Shown: positions 25,312 through 35,005, numbered from the stretch's first letter. The stretch is DNA of 64,000 nucleotides from Nitrospirota bacterium (GCA_016212185.1 JACRGX010000076.1:1-64000), one strand, 5' to 3'. Notes: generated from the letters alone by a model not told the origin. Made by a program: numbers and translations.

Positions 25312-26574
25312 TTAAATTTTTGTTATTTTAACCTTTTCAATTTTCTTTTCTTCCATTTCAAGTATCAGAAATCTCAGGTTATGATAGCGAAGCTGTTCGC
25401 CGGCCTTCGGAAGCCTGCCGAACAAACCGAATAAAAACCCGCCGATTGTATGAAAGTCTTCACTTTTAAGCTCAGTCCCCACAAGGTCATTTATCTCGTT
25501 AAGCCCTGTGGAGCCGGAGACTACAAATGTGCTTTCATCAACAACCTCAACCTCTTTTTCAGCTTCAATCGCCTCAAATTCATCCTGAAGCCCGCCGACA
25601 ATCTCCTCAATTATATCCTCAAGTGTTATAAGCCCAGCGGTCCCGCCGTGCTCATCAACGACAATCGCTATCTGGAATTTGTTTTTCTGCATTTCATCAA
25701 GCAGTCCGGTCACCATCTTGCTTTCCGGAATATAGTAGGCCTCTCTTATAAAACTTGTAATAGACATCTGATGAACAACCTCCTCCTCCGCCATCTTCCT
25801 CAAAATGTCTTTTACATAGAGAATGCCGGTAATGTTGTCCACCGTCTCCTTTATGACCGGGTAGCGCGAATATCCCTCTTTTGATACAAGCTCAAGAACA
25901 TCGGCAACAACGGCATCCTCAGGGATTGCCACTATCTCGGTTCTCGGCACCATTGCCTCAGACACTCTCTTATCGCCGAATTCAAACACCTTGTGAAGCA
26001 TCTCTTTTTCTTCTTCCTCAAGCGTGCCTTCCTCTTCGCCCATGCTTATCATTGTCTTCATTTCTTCCTCTGTCAGAAACTGCGGGATGGGCTTTGCTTC
26101 ACCGCCGAAAAGACGTATTATAAGGTTTGATGATGTGTGAAACACCCAGACGAGCGGTGAAATAACCTTGATGAATATTTCAACGGGTCTTGCCAGAAAC
26201 AGCGAAACACCCTCTGCATGCGTAACGGCAAATGTCTTAGGGGCCAGCTCTCCAAATACCACCGTAAGGTAGGTCATGACGGCAGTTGCAATTATAACGC
26301 CGCTTTCCTCTCCAAAGAATTTTAACGCAACTGCAGTCCCGATAGATGTGGCAAGGACTGTAAATAAATTCCCTGACAATATTACTGCACTGAAAAGCCT
26401 GTCGTGCTGGTCCCTGATCTTCTGCACAATCATGGCATTTCTGTCGCCCTTTTCAATTAAGTGCCTCAGCCTGATTCTGTTAACGGCAATAAAGGCTGCC
26501 TCTGAACTTGATAGCATTGCAATCAAGATAAGGCAGAAAATAATGATTATGAGGCTTATAAGGTTGGATTCCAT
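25312..26574 (-). CDS. CorC/HlyC-type hemolysin-family membrane protein (DUF21-CBS)
   Basis: About 420 residues. An N-terminal DUF21 (CNNM) membrane domain of three or four helices (1-190) begins after MESNLISLIIIIF and includes LSSSEAAFIAVNR. A paired CBS module follows (about 205-330, VPRTEIVAIPEDA and VDEHGGTAGLITLEDIIEEIVG). The C-terminal CorC_HlyC domain is near 345-415. Such proteins are linked to Mg2+/Co2+ efflux and homeostasis. The longer frame would start with TTG inside the previous gene; ATG 26574 is preferred. It follows the isocitrate dehydrogenase gene closely. Confidence 0.88.
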   Translation of the reverse strand: MESNLISLIIIIFCLILIAMLSSSEAAFIAVNRIRLRHLIEKGDRNAMIVQKIRDQHDRLFSAVILSGNLFTVLATSIGTAVALKFFGEESGVIIATAVMTYLTVVFGELAPKTFAVTHAEGVSLFLARPVEIFIKVISPLVWVFHTSSNLIIRLFGGEAKPIPQFLTEEEMKTMISMGEEEGTLEEEEKEMLHKVFEFGDKRVSEAMVPRTEIVAIPEDAVVADVLELVSKEGYSRYPVIKETVDNITGILYVKDILRKMAEEEVVHQMSITSFIREAYYIPESKMVTGLLDEMQKNKFQIAIVVDEHGGTAGLITLEDIIEEIVGGLQDEFEAIEAEKEVEVVDESTFVVSGSTGLNEINDLVGTELKSEDFHTIGGFLFGLFGRLPKAGEQLRYHNLRFLILEMEEKKIEKVKITKI

Positions 26575-26581
26575 AGTATTG

Positions 26582-27658
26582 TTAAGTGAGTTTTGCAATG
26601 ATTGCGTCTGCAGCCTCTGACGTAGTTGCGGCAGAAGGGTCGTCAGGCGCGGGTTTCATGTCATACGTTACATACTTCCCTTCCCTGATTACTCCGGCAA
26701 CAGCACTATCCAGTTTCTCAGCCGCCTGCGCCTCGCCGAGATGCCTCAGCATCAGGACGCCGCTTAGAATCATTGCCATGGGGTTTACCTTGTTGAGTCC
26801 ATTATATTTAGGCGCACTGCCGTGGGTAGGTTCAAAAACTGCATATTCATTCCCGATATTTGCTCCGGGCGCAAGACCAAGTCCGCCGATAAGACCTGCC
26901 GCAAGGTCTGAGACTATATCACCGTAGAGATTGGGCAGGACCAGCACATCATAAAGGCCCGGTTTCTGGACAAGCTGCATACACATATTATCAATGATTT
27001 TGTCCTCAAATTTAATATCAGGGTAACCCTTGGCGACTTCCCTTGCCGTTTCAAGAAACAAGCCGTCAGAATATTTCATGATATTTGCCTTGTGCACGGC
27101 AGTTACTTTGCGTCTCTTGTTTTTCCTTGCATATTCAAATGCAAAGCGGACAATCCGCTCAGTGCCGAAAACAGATATGGGCTTTATGCTGATGCCGGAA
27201 TCACTCCGTATAGTCTTTTTAGTGGTGTCGTGTATCAGCTTGATAATGGATTTGGCGCCGTCCGAGTCCTTCTGGTATTCAATGCCTGCATAAAGGTCTT
27301 CGGTGTTCTCTCTTACAATGACAAGGTCTATGTCTTCATATTTTGTCTTTGCGCCAGGGTAACTCCTGCAGGGCCTCAGACAGCAGTAAAGCTCAAGGGT
27401 CTGCCTTAAAAGGACATTAACGCTGCGGAAACCCGTGCCAACGGGAGTTGTGATCGGACCCTTAAGGGCCACCTTGTTTTTCCTGATAGATTCAAGCGCC
27501 CTGTCAGGAAGGGGTGTGCCTTCTTTATTAAAAACCTCTGTGCCTGCATTCTGGATATCCCACTGGAAGGGGACTCCGGTGGCTTCAAGGACTTTCCTTG
27601 TCGCTTCTGTTATTTCCGGCCCTACGCCGTCACCCGGGATAAGAGTTATTTTATACAT
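26582..27658 (-). CDS. Isocitrate dehydrogenase (isocitrate/isopropylmalate dehydrogenase family)
   Basis: A 358-residue beta-decarboxylating dehydrogenase. RSVNVLLRQ carries the Ser-x-Asn pair used for isocitrate binding, unlike the leucine-rich helix of isopropylmalate dehydrogenase. The metal site lies in [16 protein letters not shown]. In the cofactor region HGSAPKYNG, the Lys-Tyr pair is what NADP-dependent enzymes have, whereas NAD enzymes usually show Asp-Ile, so NADP use is possible. The product is 2-oxoglutarate. The start overlaps the stop of the citrate synthase-like gene by one base, tying the two into an operon. Confidence 0.85.
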   Translation of the reverse strand: MYKITLIPGDGVGPEITEATRKVLEATGVPFQWDIQNAGTEVFNKEGTPLPDRALESIRKNKVALKGPITTPVGTGFRSVNVLLRQTLELYCCLRPCRSYPGAKTKYEDIDLVIVRENTEDLYAGIEYQKDSDGAKSIIKLIHDTTKKTIRSDSGISIKPISVFGTERIVRFAFEYARKNKRRKVTAVHKANIMKYSDGLFLETAREVAKGYPDIKFEDKIIDNMCMQLVQKPGLYDVLVLPNLYGDIVSDLAAGLIGGLGLAPGANIGNEYAVFEPTHGSAPKYNGLNKVNPMAMILSGVLMLRHLGEAQAAEKLDSAVAGVIREGKYVTYDMKPAPDDPSAATTSEAADAIIAKLT

Positions 27659-28902
27659 TATTCTGAAATTTGAGGTATAAGCGTGAGAATTTTACGGACT
27701 ATTTCAGGATGCCCCGCTATTAACTTGAGTTCATCATCCGTAAGAGGCTTCTGGGTATGGAGGTTTGCATACTGGACCAGCTCCAGGATTTTTCTTGCCT
27801 CTTTATCATTGTCAAAGTGAATGCCGAGATTATCATACACATGCATAAAGCCTTTAAGCCCGCCGTATTCGCCGGTTGTTATTATTCTTCCTGTCTCACA
27901 TAATTCAGGCTCTCCCCTGCCTACCTCTTCAGGGTCATAAAGCTCATAGTTGCGCCGGTCCTTAAGCGCTCCGTCTGCGTGTATGCCTGACTCATGCGCA
28001 AAGGCATTGGCGCCTACGCCTGCCTGATTTATGGGTATCGGCAGACCAAATGCGTATGAGGCATACCGGGCGAGCCTCCATGCCTTTTTCAGGTCCACGT
28101 GCTCATCAAGGTTTATCTTGTCGCCAAAGCCGTGAGAGAATTTAAGCGCCAGAATCGTAGAAACGAGATCGCAGTTCCCGGCCCGTTCACCGTAGCCGTT
28201 TATCGTTGTATTTATATATGCGTCAACACCGCTTTCAATGGCCCCCTGCGCTCCTGTAAGAGACACTGCCTCAGCCATGCCGAGGTCATTATGGCAATGT
28301 GTCTCTACCGGAAATTTTGTTACTTCCGCAATGTGCTTTATCCTCTGATAAATCGTTATCGGGTCGTCTGCGCCGAGCGTATCGCAGTAACGGAACCTGT
28401 CAGCCCCGTTTTCCCTGCCTGCCTGCGCAAATTCAATTAGTCTCTCAACATCTGTCCTTGAGGCGTCCTCGGCATTTATTCCCACGGTCTCAGCACCAAG
28501 CGTCTTTGCCGTCTTTAAAGCCTCTATCATTGAATTCAGCACATCTTTCCAAACCTTTCTTCCCTGAAACTTGCCCTGAATCATTATCTCGGATGTTGAG
28601 ATGGATATATTAAGGTGTTTTATATTCGGGCAGTTTTTAAAAGTCAGTTCCACGTCATCCTTCACTGCCCTGCACCACCCTTCAAGGTGCATTCTTTTTA
28701 TTACGCCTGCCTTTGCAAGCTCAAGGTTTGCGTTTATGTAATTTACCTCGTGCCTGATGGTAGGAAATCCCACCTCGCTTTGAAACAGCCCCATTTCATC
28801 AAGATAGATATTGAGCATTGTCTTGGCAAGCTTGCTCAAAAGGATGCGCGAGGTCTGTACCCCGTCCCTGTTTGTAACGTCTATCAGATAAATCTTTTTC
28901 AT
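27658..28902 (-). CDS. Re-citrate synthase / homocitrate synthase-like enzyme (DRE-TIM family)
   Basis: A 414-residue DRE-TIM metallolyase. The catalytic N-terminus is [11 protein letters not shown], where the family has D-R-(D/E), and the metal motif is [13 protein letters not shown] near residue 200. [15 protein letters not shown] lies near 230. It condenses acetyl-CoA with a 2-oxoacid. The [11 protein letters not shown] start resembles Re-citrate synthase of clostridia as I recall it, and coupling to isocitrate dehydrogenase suggests oxaloacetate as substrate and 2-oxoglutarate synthesis. Homocitrate synthase (NifV or lysine pathway) remains an alternative. A -10-like TATATT on the minus strand ends 5 nt before the ATG. 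Confidence 0.75.
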   Translation of the reverse strand: MKKIYLIDVTNRDGVQTSRILLSKLAKTMLNIYLDEMGLFQSEVGFPTIRHEVNYINANLELAKAGVIKRMHLEGWCRAVKDDVELTFKNCPNIKHLNISISTSEIMIQGKFQGRKVWKDVLNSMIEALKTAKTLGAETVGINAEDASRTDVERLIEFAQAGRENGADRFRYCDTLGADDPITIYQRIKHIAEVTKFPVETHCHNDLGMAEAVSLTGAQGAIESGVDAYINTTINGYGERAGNCDLVSTILALKFSHGFGDKINLDEHVDLKKAWRLARYASYAFGLPIPINQAGVGANAFAHESGIHADGALKDRRNYELYDPEEVGRGEPELCETGRIITTGEYGGLKGFMHVYDNLGIHFDNDKEARKILELVQYANLHTQKPLTDDELKLIAGHPEIVRKILTLIPQISE

Positions 28903-28990
28903 AGTCTAATATATAAACATATTTTATGGGGATTTACAACACCTTACCTCATTCTTGAAGCATGGGTATTCTAAGTGTTATATTATCTCA

Positions 28991-31141
28991 ATGAAAAACA
29001 TACAAGGAGCAGATAAGGTTAATGCGCCTTATAAAATAAGTCTCCTGCATAAACCAATAGTCCATCTTTTGTTAATTTTTATAGTTGGTTTGATTGTATA
29101 CTCCAACACCTTCCATGTGCCGTTTCAGTTTGATGACATATCCAATATTGTAGAAAATCCCATTATCAAAGACCTTCAATATTTTTCAGAACCTTCAAAT
29201 GCAAAAGCATTCCCCTTATACAACACTTTTAAAAATCGGTTTATAGGCTATCTTACTTTTGCACTTAATTATAAACTGCATGGTCTTGATGTCACAGGTT
29301 ATCATGCGGTCAATCTCGCAATCCATATCATAAACGCACTGCTTGTCTACTGGCTTGTCCTTCTGACATTTAAAGCCCATAGCTCATGGCTCATGGCTCA
29401 TAGTAAAAAAATAAATAACCATGGACTATCAACTATGAGCTATGACCTATCAGCTATCATTGCTTTCTTCTCCGCACTGCTCTTTGTCTCCCACCCTATT
29501 CAGACGCAGGCAGTCACTTACATTGTCCAGAGGTTTACATCACTTGCAACTCTCTTTTATCTACTGAGTTTGGTGATGTATGTGAAATTCAGAACACAGA
29601 ACCTGCCTACCGGACAGGCAGGCACAGAGCACAGAGCCTGCCTACCGGACAGGCAGGCACAGAACACTGACAAGAGGCAAAAAATCTTTAGTCTGTCATC
29701 TGTGTTCTGGTATCTGACATCTGTATTCTCTGCTGTCCTTGCCATGAAGACTAAGGAAATTGCCTTCACCCTCCCAGTTATCATTGTACTTTATGAATTT
29801 TTCTTTTTCAGCAAGTCTCAAATTCAACCTTCATCCTCACGCCTCACACTTTACGCCTTACGTTTTCTCTATCTAACCCCCTTTCTCCTAACCCTGCTCA
29901 TCATCCCTGTTTCCTATATCGGGGCTGACACATCTGCCGGAGATTTGCTAAGCGATGTATCTGAGACAGCAAGGCTTCAGACTGATATGTCAAGGCTGGA
30001 CTATCTCTTTACCCAGTTCAGGGTAATTGTGACTTATATCAGATTATTGTTTCTGCCAATAAACCAGAATCTTGATTATGCCTATCCAATATCTAACTCT
30101 TTTCTAAATCCAAACGTGTTCCTGTCGTTTCTGTTTCTTTTGGTTGTTTTTTGCCTTGGTATTTATTTTCTTTACGCATCACGCATCACGCGTTACGCAT
30201 TGCGAATAATGGCTTTCGGCATTTTCTGGTTCTTCATAACCCTGTTTGTTGAGTCAAGTGTTATCCCCATTATAGATGTGATATTTGAACACAGACTTTA
30301 CCTGCCAGGCATAGGTTTAATAATTGCCTTTGTTTGTTTTGTTTTTTTTCTTTCGTCACGTTTTAAACATCGTCTTCCCCTTGCTACTTGCTACTTGCTA
30401 CTAACTACTATCCTTGTTGTTCTCTCCATCGCCTCTTATCAAAGAAACGCTGTCTGGCAGGATGCAGTGACCTTGTGGGAGGATGTGGTAAGAAAGTCAC
30501 CATTACTATCCAGACCCCACATACACTTAGGGCAGGCATTAGCCGAGAAGGGACGCTGGGATAATGCCGAATATCATTTTGCCAGAGCAATGGAATTTAA
30601 AAAATCAGGGGGGTTAAAAAAACATATGACTATTGATTTACTTTCTCTTAATAAAGAAGACATTTTGAATTTTCAGATAGCCAGAGCAAAAAAGGATGTA
30701 GAAAATCAGCCAAGTGATAAATCATTTACTCATTTAGGATTCCTCTACTTAGATGCAAGACAGTATGAACAGGCAATGGGACAGTTTGAAAAAGCGATTG
30801 AGTTAAATCCAACTTACATTGAAGCCCATGAAGGCATGTATGTGAGTAAGGGTATGGTGTACACTGCTAAGGGTATGATTAAAGAAGCTATAAACGCATA
30901 CAGGAATGCTATTATGCATAACCCTAAAGATTATAGAGTTTATATCTTTTTAGGAATCCTTTATGCTAAAAATGGTCAGATAGATGAGGCTATTGAGATG
31001 TTCGAACAGGCATTAATTGCTAATCCTTCTTCTTTTGAGGCCCACAAAAATATAGGTGTCGCTTACAATAATAAGGGATGGACTCATAAAGCTGAAGAGC
31101 ATTTTCGTCGGGCCAAACAGTTGAATCCCGCGTTAGAATAA
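28991..31141 (+). CDS. Polytopic membrane protein with C-terminal TPR repeats
   Basis: About 716 residues. A first transmembrane helix (near 22-42) precedes a periplasmic loop VPFQFDDISNIVENP, as in O-mannosyltransferase-like and TMTC-like proteins. Some ten further helices follow to about residue 490, then tetratricopeptide repeats (for example YEQAMGQFEKAIELNPTYIEA and IDEAIEMFEQALIANPSSFEA). It probably modifies or organises envelope proteins. Five heptamer tracts and two 21-bp palindromes lie in frame between 29375 and 30408. ATG 28991 is chosen because TATATT ends 6 nt before it; the ATG at 28955 would lie upstream of that promoter. Confidence 0.8.
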   Translation: MKNIQGADKVNAPYKISLLHKPIVHLLLIFIVGLIVYSNTFHVPFQFDDISNIVENPIIKDLQYFSEPSNAKAFPLYNTFKNRFIGYLTFALNYKLHGLDVTGYHAVNLAIHIINALLVYWLVLLTFKAHSSWLMAHSKKINNHGLSTMSYDLSAIIAFFSALLFVSHPIQTQAVTYIVQRFTSLATLFYLLSLVMYVKFRTQNLPTGQAGTEHRACLPDRQAQNTDKRQKIFSLSSVFWYLTSVFSAVLAMKTKEIAFTLPVIIVLYEFFFFSKSQIQPSSSRLTLYALRFLYLTPFLLTLLIIPVSYIGADTSAGDLLSDVSETARLQTDMSRLDYLFTQFRVIVTYIRLLFLPINQNLDYAYPISNSFLNPNVFLSFLFLLVVFCLGIYFLYASRITRYALRIMAFGIFWFFITLFVESSVIPIIDVIFEHRLYLPGIGLIIAFVCFVFFLSSRFKHRLPLATCYLLLTTILVVLSIASYQRNAVWQDAVTLWEDVVRKSPLLSRPHIHLGQALAEKGRWDNAEYHFARAMEFKKSGGLKKHMTIDLLSLNKEDILNFQIARAKKDVENQPSDKSFTHLGFLYLDARQYEQAMGQFEKAIELNPTYIEAHEGMYVSKGMVYTAKGMIKEAINAYRNAIMHNPKDYRVYIFLGILYAKNGQIDEAIEMFEQALIANPSSFEAHKNIGVAYNNKGWTHKAEEHFRRAKQLNPALE
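29375..29460. repeat. Two 7-bp tandem tracts inside the TPR gene
   Basis: Four units GCCCATA/GCTCATG/GCTCATG/GCTCATA at 29375-29402, then five units CTATCAA/CTATGAG/CTATGAC/CTATCAG/CTATCAT at 29426-29460. Together they encode a low-complexity insert (AHSSWLMAHS to LSAIIA). Confidence 0.85.
29602..29657. repeat. Two copies of the 21-bp near-palindrome inside the TPR gene
   Basis: Copies at 29602-29622 and 29637-29657 are identical to the element in ribD at 13116-13136. They are read in two different frames (LPTGQAG and CLPDRQA) and separated by CACAGAG heptamers. Confidence 0.9.
30172..30206. repeat. 7-bp tandem tract inside the TPR gene
   Basis: Five heptamers TTACGCA, TCACGCA, TCACGCG, TTACGCA, TTGCGAA, in frame, encoding YASRITRYALRI. 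Confidence 0.85.
30381..30408. repeat. 7-bp tandem tract inside the TPR gene
   Basis: Three copies of TTGCTAC and one TAACTAC, in frame, encoding part of LATCYLLLTTI within a predicted transmembrane segment. Confidence 0.85.
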
Positions 31142-31148
31142 AGGAAGA

Positions 31149-31178
31149 AAGGGGAAGGAGGTATTTATCCTTCCCCTT
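31149..31178. terminator. Hairpin terminator between convergent genes
   Basis: Arms GGGGAAGGA (31151-31159) and TCCTTCCCC (31168-31176), extended by two A-T pairs, 10 nt after the TPR gene stop. The following T-run is short, so termination strength is uncertain. Confidence 0.6.
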
Positions 31179-31212
31179 ATATCACTTTTTACACAATTAT
31201 ACAGTTTTTAGG

Positions 31213-32472
31213 CTATTGAGTAGGACAAGTGTTTGGATAAAATGCATAGTTTTCATCATATACTCCTGCACATGTAACATTACCTGTCACCTGTCCATCA
31301 AGCATCGTGCTACCGACATAAGCGGTTGCGCCTGCCCCGCTGTTTATCGCAAACGAACTCCCTTTTATCATAGAATTGTTTATCTTTGCAGTACTCCCAC
31401 TAAAATTCTCAACACCAGCATATGTAGCATCTATTGCTACATTTCTCATTATAAGAGTACCATAGTTATATATGCCAGTATGACCACCACTAATTATTAT
31501 ATTTTCCATTACAGGGGAACATTCCTGCTGAATAGCCACGCCTACAGCAGCATTAATAGTTAAGTTCCTCATTATTGGAGAACCCGAGTACATATTGAAT
31601 ACACCGGTTGATGTGCCAATGCCTTCAATTGTTACATTTGTTAAAATGGCATTAGAATAGGAATTCAAAATACCAAACTGTGCGGTAGTAATAACTGTAA
31701 CATTACTAATCCGTGGGGACGTCTGGTAGTTGACTATTGCTGCATTTTGACCTGTGCCGAGGTTGACAACCTGAATAGTCAGAAACCTTAATTCTGCATT
31801 TGAAGAACCCATTACAGGAGCAGGAGATGAACTACCTATTATTTTAGTTGTATTCTCTCCAGACCCTTCTATATCAACATAAGACTTCATCTGCACACTA
31901 CTTGTGTCTATGTTATAAACGCCCGGCATGATCTTTACCAGATAGGGATTAGTTGCTGAGGCATCTGTAATAGAATTCACAGCATCTACTGGATTGGTAA
32001 AATCACCGCCGCTTGGAGCTACTATAATCACATTATTATAAAACCCAATTTTAGACGGCGTCACCGCTCCGTCAGCAAGCTTAGATGTCGTAACTGTCCC
32101 ATCACTAATATCTGCCCCGGAATGGCTATGGCTTCCAAGTTTTGACCCCGATATTGGACCTGTTATTTTCGTATCCGTCACTGCGCCGTCTGCTATTTTG
32201 TTTGTTGTTACTGCTCCATCAGCAATCTTAGAGGTTGATACTGCACTATCCTGAATTTTAGCACCGGTAACTGCACCATCTGTTATTTTGGGCGTAGTCA
32301 CTGCTCTGTCCTGAATATGTCCTGTCTTTATTCCGCTTCCGCTGTTTGTATTCTGCCCACTTGTTCAGTCTGCTTCTTTAATATGCTGGGATATAACAGA
32401 ATCGTCTTGCAGTGCAAAAGCATTTATACTAAATAACACACATACAAACATTACAATTAACAATAAACTCAT
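31213..32472 (-). pseudogene. Secreted beta-helix protein with N-terminal DGAVT repeats, interrupted by a stop codon
   Basis: The frame begins with a signal peptide (MSLLLIVMFVCVLFSINAFA) at 32472 and runs to 31213, but an in-frame TGA at 32367-32365 interrupts it after QHIKEAD. Downstream are degenerate repeats of the type [15 protein letters not shown], known from tail-fibre-like and surface proteins, and then a right-handed beta-helix of the pectate-lyase type (about 120-350) and a C-terminal CPTQ end. A G-to-T change (GGA to TGA) would explain the stop. It may survive as a shorter product from GTG 32301 without a signal peptide, or be a pseudogene. AAGGAG at 32502-32497 faces an in-frame ATA at 32487. 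Confidence 0.65.
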
Positions 32473-32519
32473 TTCTCTTTTTTCTATGGGAAATTTCTCC
32501 TTTATTTTTGATTGTTATC

Positions 32520-32640
32520 TAAAACCCAAAAGATCACATGTATCCCTTGGCCGCTTCAAGGCGGAACTCCAGAGTAAATACGAAGGGTTTTATTAAACGA
32601 CTTCAAGACAAGCCCCCCGAGAATGGATTTTTGAACAAAA
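32520..32640 (-). other. Possible structured leader upstream of the beta-helix gene
   Basis: Within the 400-bp gap before the beta-helix gene the minus strand can fold CCGC-CUUGAA-GCGG nested in CCCUU/AAGGG. It matches no riboswitch class that I can recognise. The rest of the gap (to 32876) shows no gene. Confidence 0.25.
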
Positions 32641-32876
32641 ATTCTTTTATAAAAGATGACTGACTGAGCAATATTGGGGCGGGGTTAATTAAGATGAACG
32701 GTTTGATATAACATAAGATAATGCACCTTCTCAATAGTTCTCCCCTTATTGGATGTTAGAAAAACATACATTTTTTAGCATACAGAAAGTTACTGTGTCA
32801 AGGGGAATATTAAGGGTGTGATGTTACTATTTAAAAATGTCACACACCAACAACGGTGTCAAGCTAATAAATGGTT

Positions 32877-34238
32877 TTACCCCACTACATCCAGCCTTCT
32901 TACCCGTAACTCCACTCCAAGCTCCTCTGCAATAGCCCTGCATTTCTCAAGATTTATTTCAGGCAAATCAACAACTGTGATTTTGACTTCAGGTATATAT
33001 TTTTTTGCCTCTCTGATAAAAGCAATGACTGCATCAAATGCGCCTTTAAACTCGGGCTTGCAGACTTTTTCATATTTATCTTTGTCTTCAGCGTCAAGAC
33101 TCACTGAAACGCAGTCCGCAAGACCCTGAAGTTCAGGAAGTATGTCTCTTCCATGAATTAAACTGCCGTGTCCGTTGGTGTTTATCCTGACCTTGCCGCC
33201 TTTTTGTTTTACCCATGCGGATACCTTCTTAACAACATCAAGCCTGAGGAGAGGCTCACCGAGCCCGCAGAAGACAACCTCTTTATAATTTTTAGGCTCG
33301 CCGACTGTTTTGATTAATTCCTCTGCAGAAGGCTCACTTTCAAGTTTCAGGTTATGCCCCTTGACATAGCGCGCCTGAAACCTTATACAGAATCCGCACC
33401 TGTTTGTGCACCTGTTTGTGATATTCAGATAAAGTGAATCCCTTATCTGATAGGCAATCTCGCCTTTTGCAGGCAATTCGCCTATCTTAAAAAGTCTCAT
33501 GGCATTGAGTGTCGTAATCCTTGATATGTCTGACAGGGTTATACCCCTTATGCCTGCAATGGCTTCTGCGGTATATTTTAAATAAGCAGGCTCATTTCTT
33601 TTCCCCCTTACCGGCACAGGGCTTAAGTAAGGCGCGTCGGTTTCTATCAGGAGGCGTTCATCAGGGATTAATCTTGCAATTTCCTTCAACTGAATTGCCT
33701 TTTTAAAAGTCACAGGGCCTGCGATTGATATATAAAAACCCATGTCCATTGCCTGCCTTGCCATATTCATATCGCCTGAATAACAGTGGAGGACTCCCCT
33801 ATGCGGAGCGGTCTTTTTGAGGATTCTGGTGGTGTCTTCCTCTGCCTCCCTGCTGTGGACTATGACCGGGAGATTAAGACTTTTTGCAATGACAAGCTGT
33901 CTCTTGAAGGCCTCAATTTGAAGGTCTTTCGGAGAATGAAGGTAATGATAATCAAGCCCTATCTCTCCTATTGCCGCTACCTTCGGCTTCCCCGCCCATT
34001 CTTTAATTTCCTGATAAAGTTTTTCATTAAGGGTCTTTGCGTCATGGGGATGAATGCCGACGGAAAGATACACCTGAGGAAAATCAGCGGACAGTTTAAG
34101 CCCTTTTACATTGCTCTCCCTGTCAGAGCCGATGTTGACAATGTATTCAACGCCGGCATCTTTGGCGCGTTTAAGCGCCTCTTCCCTGTCCCTGTCAAAA
34201 TCCGCCATCTCAAGATGGCAATGCGTGTCAATAAGCAT
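32877..34238 (-). CDS. Fusion of TatD-family DNase with a radical SAM domain
   Basis: A 453-residue two-domain protein. Residues 1-255 are a TatD metal-dependent deoxyribonuclease, with the N-terminal DTHCHLE, the Glu of GEIGLDYHY near 92, HSREAE near 128 and ETDAPYL near 200. Residues 260-453 are a radical SAM domain with the 4Fe-4S motif CTNRCGFC near 277 and a GLGEPLLR segment. This is the TatD-linked rSAM combination seen as separate neighbours or fusions in some anaerobes; the substrate of the radical half is unknown. GGAG lies 8 nt before the ATG. The C-terminus ends just after a VRRLDVVG motif. Confidence 0.88.
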   Translation of the reverse strand: MLIDTHCHLEMADFDRDREEALKRAKDAGVEYIVNIGSDRESNVKGLKLSADFPQVYLSVGIHPHDAKTLNEKLYQEIKEWAGKPKVAAIGEIGLDYHYLHSPKDLQIEAFKRQLVIAKSLNLPVIVHSREAEEDTTRILKKTAPHRGVLHCYSGDMNMARQAMDMGFYISIAGPVTFKKAIQLKEIARLIPDERLLIETDAPYLSPVPVRGKRNEPAYLKYTAEAIAGIRGITLSDISRITTLNAMRLFKIGELPAKGEIAYQIRDSLYLNITNRCTNRCGFCIRFQARYVKGHNLKLESEPSAEELIKTVGEPKNYKEVVFCGLGEPLLRLDVVKKVSAWVKQKGGKVRINTNGHGSLIHGRDILPELQGLADCVSVSLDAEDKDKYEKVCKPEFKGAFDAVIAFIREAKKYIPEVKITVVDLPEINLEKCRAIAEELGVELRVRRLDVVG

Positions 34239-34281
34239 TTATTCTCCAATTCTAATTATGAATAAGGCCGGTTGAAAAAAA

Positions 34282-34668
34282 CTAAAGACCTAATCTCTCC
34301 CTAAAAAACTTTCGCACCTTTCGCATGGTTTTCAGCGCCAGTCTTGAATCTTCTATTATTGCGGTTTCTCCGGGATAACGAAACTGCACTGAGAATGGGT
34401 TCAGAATTCTTAGGTCAGGACGATAAATATCCATTAACGGTTCTTTTACAATCGCTATCTCAAGAAGTTTAATGAGGTCGTGTGTCTTAGGGAACTCTAT
34501 TCTCTTTGCAACAAGATATGCTTTTAAATATTTTTCTATGCACTGCTGGCTATGGAAGCCCACAACATCCGGCGCTGGTTTTTTCCGTTTTCGCGCCATG
34601 GTCTCGGCAGTTTGGCAATCCTGTTCTGCCTTTGAAATCCATTCAAATACATCAAGCCGGTTTTTCAT
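34282..34668 (-). CDS. HEPN domain toxin
   Basis: A 128-residue HEPN protein. The helical core contains SQQCIEKYLKAYL near 40 and the RNase signature R-x6-H in RIEFPKTH near 56-63. HEPN toxins are usually metal-independent RNases, and the paired MNT protein inactivates them by adding AMP. It overlaps the MNT gene by 17 bp and is the second gene of that operon. Confidence 0.85.
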   Translation of the reverse strand: MKNRLDVFEWISKAEQDCQTAETMARKRKKPAPDVVGFHSQQCIEKYLKAYLVAKRIEFPKTHDLIKLLEIAIVKEPLMDIYRPDLRILNPFSVQFRYPGETAIIEDSRLALKTMRKVRKFFRERLGL

Positions 34669-35005
34669 AAAGAACTTTTCCGGCTTTTAGGATGTTTCTT
34701 ATAAATGGGTCAAACATTCTGGTTCTTTTTTTTATTTCTTCAGGGGTTTTGACAATTATATCCATTGGCATAGTTCTTGGTTCTAACAGCTCGCTTACCA
34801 TGGCATAACGCTTCAATCCCTTTTCCTTGGTATTTACAATTACAAGAAGGTCAAGGTCGCTGTCTTTATTAGGCTTGCCGGACGCGTAAGACCCAAAGAG
34901 GATAATCTTCACGACATCAAGATTATTAACCAAGCGCTTTATTAATGCATTGCTCAAAGATTTTTTTGATGGTAGCTGTAATATCTCTTTCATTTTAGAA
35001 CCCAT
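34652..35005 (-). CDS. MNT nucleotidyltransferase antitoxin
   Basis: A 117-residue minimal nucleotidyltransferase with the active-site pattern LFGSYASGKPNKDSDLDLLV (GS then DxD) near residues 36-55, and a later acidic residue in MPMDIIV. It probably AMPylates the HEPN toxin. TATAAT on the minus strand lies 3 nt before the first ATG, so the internal ATG at 34993 (MKEILQL) is a likely real start on a near-leaderless mRNA. Confidence 0.85.
   Translation of the reverse strand: MGSKMKEILQLPSKKSLSNALIKRLVNNLDVVKIILFGSYASGKPNKDSDLDLLVIVNTKEKGLKRYAMVSELLEPRTMPMDIIVKTPEEIKKRTRMFDPFIRNILKAGKVLYEKPA

Noticed and set aside
32365-32367. In-frame TGA in the beta-helix gene as a selenocysteine codon, given SelB and tRNA-Sec nearby.
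   Set aside because: The context (EAD-stop-TSGQ) has no redox motif or Cys homologue position and no evident SECIS hairpin; a GGA to TGA change is simpler.
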